This document shows, piece after piece, positions 51,610-60,356 of a stretch of 64,000 nt of DNA. The position numbers were made by a program, and so were the translations under genes. Every line of letters starts with the position of its first letter. Positions within the stretch are counted from its first letter, which is position 1. Origin of the DNA: Rhodobacterales bacterium LSUCC0031 (lineage in GTDB: Bacteria; Pseudomonadota; Alphaproteobacteria; Rhodobacterales; Rhodobacteraceae). The stretch lies in the NCBI GenBank assembly GCA_015689735.1, contig WVSP01000002.1:124001-188000 (forward strand), written 5' to 3'. The notes below the pieces were generated by a model. That model was not told where the DNA came from, did no database searches, and saw nothing but the letters and a program-made list of their open reading frames with translations.

Positions 51610-51801
51610 ATGGACCGTATCATCAATATGATTATCCGGCAGGTCGTGAGCCAGCTTGTGAACCGTGGCATGCATGCCGGGATCAACAAGCTGACGCAGG
51701 GCCGCGCCGATGCAACCCCAAAGCAACAAGCGCAAGCGCGTCAGACCGGTGATCGCGCCAAGCAGGCAATCCGCCTGATCCGCCGTTTCGGCCGGTTCTG
51801 A
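51610..51801 (+). CDS. 63-aa basic protein, hypothetical
   Basis: A small protein MDRIINMIIRQVVSQLVNRG followed by a basic tail rich in Gln, Arg and Lys and ending IRRFGRF. The N-terminus would form an amphipathic helix. ATG at 51610 has GAGG 11 bases upstream; an in-frame start at 51526 is possible but has no site. It follows scpB by 86 bases and precedes a terminator. In many related bacteria tatA follows scpB; this is not tatA. Function unknown. Confidence 0.65.
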   Translation: MDRIINMIIRQVVSQLVNRGMHAGINKLTQGRADATPKQQAQARQTGDRAKQAIRLIRRFGRF

Positions 51802-51841
51802 CAGCACGGGCCGCCAGGCAACCAACCCGTGCAAAGCAAAA

Positions 51842-51869
51842 CGGGCGCCTTTGGGCGCCCGCTTCTTTT
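51842..51869. terminator. Bidirectional intrinsic terminator between scpB-side genes and glnA
   Basis: CGGGCGCC TTTG GGCGCCCG forms an 8-bp perfect stem with a 4-base loop. On the plus strand it is followed by CTTCTTTT and on the minus strand by TTTTGC, so it can end both the 63-aa gene transcript and the converging glnA transcript. Confidence 0.88.
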
Positions 51870-51887
51870 CGGTGATCTGACTGCAGA

Positions 51888-53294
51888 TTAGCAGCTGTAA
51901 TACATCTTGTATTCGATCGGGTGGGGGGTGTGCTCGAAGGCGTACACTTCCTGCCACTTCAGCGCGATATACGCCTCGATCTGGTCCTTGTCGAACACGC
52001 CGCCCTTGAGCAGGAAGTCGTGATCGGCTTCGAGATTCTCCAGCGCTTCACGCAAGGATGCGCAAACGGTGGGGATCGATGCCAGCTCTTCCGGGGGCAG
52101 ATCGTACAGATCCTTGTCCGAGGGCTCGCCGGGGTGGATCTTGTTCAAGATCCCGTCAAGGCCAGCCATCAGCAGCGCCGAGAAAGCAAGATACGGGTTG
52201 GCCGACGGGTCGGGGAAACGGGCCTCGACGCGCTTTGCCTTGGGGCTTTCGGTCCACGGAATACGCACGCAGCCCGAGCGGTTGCGGGCCGAATAGGCAC
52301 GCAGAACCGGGGCCTCGAAGCCCGGGATCAGGCGCTTATAGCTGTTGGTCGAGGGGTTGGTGAAGGCGTTCAGCGACTTGGCGTGCTTGAGGATGCCGCC
52401 GATGAAATAGAGCGCCTCGTTCGACAGGTCGGCGTATTTGTCGCCCGCGAAAAGCGGCTTGCCGTCTTTCCAGATCGACATGTTCACATGCATGCCAGTG
52501 CCGTTGTCGCCGGCCATGGGCTTGGGCATGAAAGTTGCCGACTTGCCATAGGCATGGGCCACGTTGTGGATGACATACTTGTATTTTTGGATGTCATCGG
52601 CCTGCTTGGTCAGCGTGCCGAAAATCAGGCCCAGCTCGTGCTGGTTCGACGCCACCTCGTGGTGGTGTTTGTCGACCTTCATGCCGATGCGCTTCATGGT
52701 CGAGAGCATTTCCGAACGCAAATCCTGTGCCGGATCGATCGGGTTGACCGGGAAATAGCCGCCCTTGATGCCGGGGCGGTGGCCAGTGTTGCCCATTTCG
52801 TATTCCGTGTCGGTGTTCCAGGCGCCGTCAACGGCATCGACCTCGAACGACACCTTGTTCATCGACACGGCATAACGGACATCGTCGAAGACAAAGAATT
52901 CAGCCTCGGGGCCGAAATAGGCCGCATCACCCACGCCCGACGACTTGAGATAGGCCTCGGCCTTCAGCGCGATGCCGCGGGGGTCACGGTTATAGGCTTC
53001 GCCGGTGTCAGGCTCGACCACGTTGCAATGCACGCAGATCGTCTTTTCGGCATAGAAGGGATCGACATAGGCGCTGTCGGTGTCGAGCATCAGCTTCATG
53101 TCGGAGGCTTCGATGCCTTTCCAACCCGCGATGGACGAGCCGTCGAACATAAAGCCTTCTTCGATGAAATCCTCATCCACGAGATCGGCCATCACCGTCA
53201 CATGTTGCAGCTTGCCGCGCGGATCGGTGAAACGGATATCGACGTATTCCGCCCCTTCCTCTTGGATCAGCTTCAAAAGGTTGTCTTTGCTCAT
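51888..53294 (-). CDS. glnA: Glutamine synthetase type I
   Basis: A 468-aa GSI with the standard metal and ammonia-site signatures ([38 protein letters not shown]) and the adenylylation loop [11 protein letters not shown] containing the modified Tyr. It makes glutamine from glutamate and ammonia and is the main target of PII/GlnE control. It follows glnB by 75 bases, the usual glnBA arrangement. Confidence 0.96.
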   Translation of the reverse strand: MSKDNLLKLIQEEGAEYVDIRFTDPRGKLQHVTVMADLVDEDFIEEGFMFDGSSIAGWKGIEASDMKLMLDTDSAYVDPFYAEKTICVHCNVVEPDTGEAYNRDPRGIALKAEAYLKSSGVGDAAYFGPEAEFFVFDDVRYAVSMNKVSFEVDAVDGAWNTDTEYEMGNTGHRPGIKGGYFPVNPIDPAQDLRSEMLSTMKRIGMKVDKHHHEVASNQHELGLIFGTLTKQADDIQKYKYVIHNVAHAYGKSATFMPKPMAGDNGTGMHVNMSIWKDGKPLFAGDKYADLSNEALYFIGGILKHAKSLNAFTNPSTNSYKRLIPGFEAPVLRAYSARNRSGCVRIPWTESPKAKRVEARFPDPSANPYLAFSALLMAGLDGILNKIHPGEPSDKDLYDLPPEELASIPTVCASLREALENLEADHDFLLKGGVFDKDQIEAYIALKWQEVYAFEHTPHPIEYKMYYSC

Positions 53295-53369
53295 CGTGAC
53301 CTTCCCCTAACGTAATGGTCGTGTGATTGCTTGGCCTTGGGCGGGTGACACCGCCGTGCGACCAGCGGC

Positions 53370-55427
<2,058 letters not shown>

Positions 55428-55436
55428 AGGCGCGCC

Positions 55437-55928
55437 TTAGGCCGGAACGCCAAGCCGATCAGCCGAGACGAGCTCTAGCCCGTCAGCTTGGAAGATTGCA
55501 GGGCGGCCAAACCGCAACGCAAAGCCGGTCATCGGAGTCTCGAGCACCTCGACGCGGATAAACTCGCCATCAGCAAGCTGCCCTGCCGGGACACAGGCCT
55601 GTTTTTGGCCGTAAATCGCTTGCGCGCGCCAATCACGGATCAAGATCTGCTGGGAAGCTGGCAGCCAAAGATCGCGTTCTGGCCGACCGCCAAGCGCGTT
55701 TTTCGTCAAGCGCACGATCGCTGTGCCAAGGGGAAGTGTGACCTGGTCGATAGCCGCAATTGCCCGCGCACCTTGGCGGGTGATCACAAGATCTCCGGGG
55801 TAAAGATGCGCGACCGGCAAGCTGCCGTCGAGTGTTTGAACGGCGGCATCGGCTGCAATCGCCATAAGGCCTGCTTGGCCTATGGTGCGCACCAACGCCC
55901 CCGCCGTGATGGGGGTCAAATCGGTCAT
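55437..55928 (-). CDS. Hint (hedgehog/intein-fold) protein with lost catalytic residues
   Basis: A 163-aa protein matching the Hint_2 fold of alphaproteobacterial Hint proteins: AAVQTLDGSLPVAHLYPGDLVITRQG in the first half and LPASQQILIRDWRAQAIYG, QACVPAGQLADGEFIR in the second. Active members begin the fold with Cys (C-F-x-x-G-T) and have SPxHR in the middle; here the corresponding positions read Ala-Ile-Ala-Ala-Asp-Ala and ASQQI, so both the nucleophile and the His are gone. ATG at 55928 follows GCAGG; 55976 is an alternative that would add 16 residues. Confidence 0.75.
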   Translation of the reverse strand: MTDLTPITAGALVRTIGQAGLMAIAADAAVQTLDGSLPVAHLYPGDLVITRQGARAIAAIDQVTLPLGTAIVRLTKNALGGRPERDLWLPASQQILIRDWRAQAIYGQKQACVPAGQLADGEFIRVEVLETPMTGFALRFGRPAIFQADGLELVSADRLGVPA

Positions 55929-56178
55929 GTCGAAACCTGCTCGTTCATGGGCGTCTTTTTGCGCCCTATGCTTCATGCGCTCACCCTAGCCCAAGCCGCC
56001 GCAACGGCACGAGGGAAAAGATCAATTGCATCACCAAAGGGCGCAAAGTGTTGCGGAAAAACAGAAGGGCATGCAGGGCCAGTGTACCCTTTCTCCATGC
56101 TACAGGTTGAAAAGGCGTGAAGTGCGGGCGTTTTCACCCTCGCACATGGTGTTTGGCTCTGCTAAACGCAGCACGCAT

Positions 56179-56263
56179 GCGGGTGTGGCGAAATTGGCAG
56201 ACGCACCAGATTTAGGTTCTGGCGCCGCAAGGCGTGGGGGTTCAAGTCCCTCCACCCGCACCA
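56179..56263 (+). tRNA. tRNA-Leu (UAG)
   Basis: An 85-nt class II tRNA. The acceptor stem pairs GCGGGTG with CACCCGC, the anticodon arm is CCAGA TTTAGGT TCTGG with anticodon TAG, a long variable arm is present (GCGCCGCAAGGCGT), the T loop is TTCAAGT, and CCA is encoded at 56261-56263. Confidence 0.96.
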
Positions 56264-56303
56264 TCACCACATTGCGGCCAAGCTAGGGCAGGAACAGCCG
56301 ATC

Positions 56304-57194
56304 ATGACAATCACGCTTCTTGACGGTGGCATGGGCCAAGAATTGATCCATCGCGCTGGTGACCGGCCCACGCCGCTTTGGTCAACGCAGGTGATGATGG
56401 CCCATCCCGGCCTGGTAGAGCAGGTGCATGGCGATTATTTCGCGGCCGGCGCGCAGATCGCCACAACCAATACCTATGCAATTCATCGCGACCGACTGAT
56501 CCATGAAGGTCTTGAGCATCTCTTTGCTGAGCTGCACGCCGCCGCCATCGCCGAGGCGCTTGCCGCGCGCAAGGCCCATGGTCGTGGACGCATCGCCGGT
56601 TCCGTCGGCCCCTTGGTCGGCAGCTACCGCCCAGACCTGCACCCCGAGCCAGCCGCCGCCGTGCCGCTTTACGGTGAGATCGTCACGATCCTCGCGCCCC
56701 ATGTCGATCTGATCTTGTTCGAGAGCGTGGCATCCTTGATGCATGCCGAAACAGCGCTTGCCGCAGCAGGGGCGGTGGATTGTCCTGTTTGGCTGTCCGT
56801 CACGCTTGATGATGCTGATGGCGCGCGCCTGCGCTCGGGCGAAGCGGTCGCCGATCTCTTGCCGATCCTGAAGGCTGGGGGTGCTGCTGCCGTGCTGGCC
56901 AATTGCTCGATCCCCGAGGCGATGCCCAAGGCGCTGGCGATCTTTGCCCAAGGCGATTTGCCTTTTGGTGCCTATGCCAATGGCTTTACCAAGATCAGCG
57001 AAGGCTTTTTGGCTGACCGCCCGACGGTCGATGCACTTGCGGCGCGTAGCGATCTGGGGCCTGCGACCTATGCCGATCATGTCATGGGCTGGATCGACCA
57101 AGGCGCAACCATTGTCGGCGGTTGCTGCGAGGTCGGCCCTGCGCATATCGCCGAGATCGCCCGCCGTTTGCGCGCCAAGGGGTTGATCGCGTAA
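56304..57194 (+). CDS. Homocysteine S-methyltransferase family protein
   Basis: A 296-aa barrel enzyme with the three zinc ligands C201 (LANCSIPE), C274 and C275 (VGGCCEVGP), and N-terminal DGGMGQEL. Such enzymes methylate homocysteine with S-methylmethionine or betaine as donor. The donor is not identifiable. ATG at 56304, 40 bases after the tRNA. Confidence 0.87.
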   Translation: MTITLLDGGMGQELIHRAGDRPTPLWSTQVMMAHPGLVEQVHGDYFAAGAQIATTNTYAIHRDRLIHEGLEHLFAELHAAAIAEALAARKAHGRGRIAGSVGPLVGSYRPDLHPEPAAAVPLYGEIVTILAPHVDLILFESVASLMHAETALAAAGAVDCPVWLSVTLDDADGARLRSGEAVADLLPILKAGGAAAVLANCSIPEAMPKALAIFAQGDLPFGAYANGFTKISEGFLADRPTVDALAARSDLGPATYADHVMGWIDQGATIVGGCCEVGPAHIAEIARRLRAKGLIA

Positions 57195-57232
57195 GCCTTT
57201 GCACGGTCTTTGCCTGTATGATCGTGAATTCC

Positions 57233-57258
57233 TATTGATTGGCGGTATTTTGATCGTG
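57233..57258. promoter_or_regulatory. Candidate LysR-regulator site upstream of its own gene
   Basis: TATTGATTG (57233-57241) and TTGATCGTG (57250-57258) lie just before the lysR ATG at 57270. The same two blocks, closer together, are found before fdsG at 58235-58252, which suggests that one regulator binds both. Confidence 0.45.
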
Positions 57259-57269
57259 ATATTGAGATC

Positions 57270-58154
57270 ATGATCAACAAGCTTGAAATGTTTATCGCCG
57301 TCGCCAAAGAGGGTCACTTTGGCCGTGCCGCCGAAAGCCTTGGTGTCACGCAGCCGACGCTATCGACCGGCATCAAGCAGTTGGAGGAACAGCTTGGTGT
57401 GCAGCTGGTCTTTCGTGGCTCGCGCTATGGGGGGCTTACGCCCGAAGGGGCGCGCGCGCTGGTCTGGGCGCGCAAGCTGGTGGGTGATGCCCGCGCCTTC
57501 CGCGAAGAAATGCGCGTCAGCCGCCATGGGCTGTCTGGCCATCTGCGCCTTGCGGTCATTCCCACAGCACTGACTTGGGCTGCCAAGCTTTCGGCCCATT
57601 TCGCCGAGGCCCATCCCAAGGTGCGCTTTACGATCTTGTCGCGCAATTCATCCGACATATTGAAAATGCTCGAGAATCTTGAGGTGGATGCCGGGCTGTC
57701 CTATCTCGACAACGAGCCGTTGGGCCGGATGACCACCGCCCCGATCTATACCGAGCGCTACACGCTTGTCTGCCATGCCGACAACCCCTTGGCCTTGCAG
57801 GCACAAGTAACCTGGGCCGATCTGGCGGGTGAGCGTCTGTGCTTGCTGACACCCGACATGCAGAACCGGCGGATCATCAACCAATGCTTCATGGAGGCCG
57901 ATGTCACCCCCGATGCCTTGGTCGAAGCAAACTCGACCCTCGTACTGGCCGCCCATGTCGCAGAGGGCGGGTGGGTCACGATCTTGCCTGCGGACATGGC
58001 GCGATTCTTGAGTGCGGGCAAACGCTTGGCCATCGTGCCGATCACGGGGGCGCATGTGGAGCATGTCGTAGGCCTTGTGGCCCCCCATCGTGAGCCGCAC
58101 ACACCCGTGCTTGACGCGCTCTTGGGCTTTGCGGCGGCGCTGAACCGTGGGTAG
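57270..58154 (+). CDS. LysR-family regulator, probably of the formate dehydrogenase operon (FdsR type)
   Basis: A 294-aa LysR protein with N-terminal winged helix (FIAVAKEGHFGRAAESLGVTQPTLSTGIKQLEEQLGVQLV) and a C-terminal ligand-binding domain. It directly precedes the fdsG-fdsB-fdsA operon on the same strand, the place of fdsR in known fds clusters. The ligand could be formate. Assignment to the operon rests on position and shared upstream motifs. Confidence 0.88.
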   Translation: MINKLEMFIAVAKEGHFGRAAESLGVTQPTLSTGIKQLEEQLGVQLVFRGSRYGGLTPEGARALVWARKLVGDARAFREEMRVSRHGLSGHLRLAVIPTALTWAAKLSAHFAEAHPKVRFTILSRNSSDILKMLENLEVDAGLSYLDNEPLGRMTTAPIYTERYTLVCHADNPLALQAQVTWADLAGERLCLLTPDMQNRRIINQCFMEADVTPDALVEANSTLVLAAHVAEGGWVTILPADMARFLSAGKRLAIVPITGAHVEHVVGLVAPHREPHTPVLDALLGFAAALNRG

Positions 58155-58234
58155 CACCTCCGAGAGGTCGGAAATCGCCGCGTGATGGTCGCTGCCATGT
58201 CATTCGATTTCTCAATCAACTGACGGAAAAGCGA

Positions 58235-58252
58235 TATTGATTGTTGATCGTG
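58235..58252. promoter_or_regulatory. Candidate LysR-regulator site upstream of fdsG
   Basis: TATTGATTG (58235-58243) runs directly into TTGATCGTG (58244-58252), about 40 bases before fdsG. Both blocks also occur upstream of the lysR gene with a 9-base spacer. An inverted CAATCA at 58213-58218 faces the TGATTG, which could form part of a larger inverted repeat. Confidence 0.45.
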
Positions 58253-58289
58253 CATCTGCATGCTGGAGGGTGGATATCCGGAGCCAGAC

Positions 58290-58766
58290 ATGACCAACCC
58301 AGCCCCTGTTGCTGCGCCTGCGCGCCTTGCCGAGATCGAGGCGATCATCGCCGCTCACCTGTGGCGCGAAGGGCCGCTTTTGCCGATTTTGCATGATGTG
58401 CAGGCCGCCTTTGGGTTCATCCCATCCGATGCGCATGCGCCGATTGCAGCGGCGCTCAACATCAGCCGTGCCGAGTTGCATGGCGTTTTGAGTTTCTACC
58501 ATGATTTCCGCGACGCACCCGCAGGCAAGCATGTGCTCAAGATTTGCCGGGCCGAGGCCTGTCAGGCAATGGGTGGTGCGGCCATGTCGCAGGCGGTCCT
58601 CGACACGTTGGGGCTGGATTGGAACCAGACCACCCGCGATGGGCGGGTGACGGTCGAGCCTGTCTATTGTTTGGGGCTTTGCGCTTGCGCGCCTGCCGCA
58701 ATGGTCGATGGCAAGCTGAAGGGCCGCGCCACGGCGCAGACCATCTTGGCGGAGTTGAGCGCATGA
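58290..58766 (+). CDS. fdsG: NAD-dependent formate dehydrogenase gamma subunit
   Basis: A 158-aa NuoE-like subunit with the [2Fe-2S] ligands C86 and C91 (ICRAEACQAMGG) and C127 and C131 (VYCLGLCACAP). It passes electrons between FdsA and FdsB. ATG at 58290 gives the normal start MTNPAPVAAP. Its stop overlaps fdsB (58763-58766). Confidence 0.94.
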   Translation: MTNPAPVAAPARLAEIEAIIAAHLWREGPLLPILHDVQAAFGFIPSDAHAPIAAALNISRAELHGVLSFYHDFRDAPAGKHVLKICRAEACQAMGGAAMSQAVLDTLGLDWNQTTRDGRVTVEPVYCLGLCACAPAAMVDGKLKGRATAQTILAELSA

Positions 58767-60259
58767 AGATCTATGTTCCCCGCGATGCGGCGGCGCGCGC
58801 GCTTGGTGCTGATGCTGTTGCCCAGGCCTTTGCCGCCTTGGGTCACGAGGTGATCCGCAACGGTTCACGCGGGATGGTATGGCTTGAACCCTTGGTCGAG
58901 ATCGCGCAAGGCGGGGTACGCCGTGCCTATGGGGCGGTGACACCCGCCGATGTTGCGGGCATCCTGGCGGGGACGGTCGAAAGCCTGGGGGTGGTCGAGG
59001 ATATTCCCTTTTTCGCGCGCCAGACGCGGCTGACTTTCGCGCGCTGCGGGGTGATCGACCCGCTCGACCTTTCCGATTACGCAGCGCATGGCGGACTGAG
59101 CGGATTGCGCCGCGCGCTGGACCTTGGCCCTGAGGGGGTCGTGGACGAGGTCAAGCAAAGCGGCTTGCGCGGGCGTGGTGGCGCAGGCTTTCCCACGGGC
59201 ATCAAATGGGAGACGGTGGCGCGCGCCGCCGGTCCGCAAAAATACATCGTCTGTAATGCCGATGAAGGCGATAGCGGCACATTTGCCGACCGCATGATCA
59301 TGGAAGGCGATCCCTTCTCGGTGATCGAGGGGATGGTGATCGCGGGGATCGCCGTGGGGGCGACCAAGGGGTTCGTCTATATCCGCTCGGAATATCCCGA
59401 TGCGATCGACGTCATGACAAGCGCAGTCAAGATTGCACGTAAAAACAATCTATTGGGTTGCGTTCTTCACTCGTCGCATGAATTCGATATCGAAGTCCGT
59501 GTTGGCGCCGGCGCCTATGTCTGCGGCGAGGAAACATCGCTTTTGAATTCGCTCGAGGGCAAGCGTGGAGTCGTGCGGGCCAAACCGCCGCTGCCCGCGC
59601 TCGAAGGGTTCATGGGGCGGCCGACAGTCGTCAACAATGTCATTTCGCTCGCCACCATCCCGGTGATTTTCGAGAAGGGCGCGGCGCATTACGCGGGCTT
59701 CGGGCTGGGCCGGTCGAAAGGCACGATGCCAATCCAGATCGCGGGCAATGTGGCGCGCGGCGGGTTGTTCGAGACCGGGTTTGGCATGCCTTTGGGCGAA
59801 TTGGTCAACGATATCGCCGGTGGCGCGGCCACGGGGCGGCCGGTCAAGGCGGTGCAGGTCGGCGGACCACTCGGGGCCTATTTCGCGCCGGAGAAATTCG
59901 ACACCCCCTTTGCCTATGAGGAATTCGACGGGCAGGGCGGGTTGATCGGTCACGCGGGCGTCGTGGTCTTTGATGACAGTGCCGACATGCGGGCGATGGC
60001 GCGCTTCGCGATGGAATTCTGCGCGGTGGAGAGTTGCGGGAAATGCACGCCTTGCCGGATCGGCGCGGTGCGCGGGGTCGAGACCATCGACCGGATCGCG
60101 GCGGGCGATGCAGGGGCCATCCCGCTATTGGTCGATCTGTGCGAGACGATGAAGCATGGCTCGCTCTGCGCCTTGGGCGGTTTCACGCCCTATCCGGTGA
60201 TGAGCGTGCTCACGCAATTCCCCGAGGAATTCGCGGGTCATCGGGAGGCGGCGGAGTGA
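58763..60259 (+). CDS. fdsB: NAD-dependent formate dehydrogenase beta subunit
   Basis: A 498-aa NuoF-like subunit with an N-terminal thioredoxin-like region, FMN/NADH-binding glycine-rich stretch (RGRGGAGFPTGIKW; VGAGAYVCGEETSLLNSLEG) and C-terminal [4Fe-4S] motif (ESCGKCTPCRIGAVRG). It reduces NAD with electrons from formate. It overlaps fdsG by 4 bp. Confidence 0.95.
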   Translation: MKIYVPRDAAARALGADAVAQAFAALGHEVIRNGSRGMVWLEPLVEIAQGGVRRAYGAVTPADVAGILAGTVESLGVVEDIPFFARQTRLTFARCGVIDPLDLSDYAAHGGLSGLRRALDLGPEGVVDEVKQSGLRGRGGAGFPTGIKWETVARAAGPQKYIVCNADEGDSGTFADRMIMEGDPFSVIEGMVIAGIAVGATKGFVYIRSEYPDAIDVMTSAVKIARKNNLLGCVLHSSHEFDIEVRVGAGAYVCGEETSLLNSLEGKRGVVRAKPPLPALEGFMGRPTVVNNVISLATIPVIFEKGAAHYAGFGLGRSKGTMPIQIAGNVARGGLFETGFGMPLGELVNDIAGGAATGRPVKAVQVGGPLGAYFAPEKFDTPFAYEEFDGQGGLIGHAGVVVFDDSADMRAMARFAMEFCAVESCGKCTPCRIGAVRGVETIDRIAAGDAGAIPLLVDLCETMKHGSLCALGGFTPYPVMSVLTQFPEEFAGHREAAE

Positions 60260-60274
60260 GCAGTTTCGCCGCCT

Positions 60275-60346
60275 TCGGCGCCGACCGACCGGGGGGCGCT
60301 GCCCCCCGGACCCCCCGGGATATTTATGAAACAGAGAAGCAAGGGC
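60275..60346. repeat. Dispersed GC-rich repeat between fdsB and fdsA
   Basis: The 97-base gap has the hairpin CCGGGGGGC GCT GCCCCCCGG (9-bp stem) followed by CCCCCGGGATATTT at 60312-60325, whose complement AAATATCCCGGGGG is also present at 21180-21193. Copies of this type of element are normally between operons, here it is inside one. Confidence 0.75.
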
Positions 60347-60356
60347 AAGTTGGATC

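Noticed and set aside
51921-53315. A 464-codon plus-strand frame opposite glnA
   Set aside because: Antisense shadow of a canonical glutamine synthetase gene.
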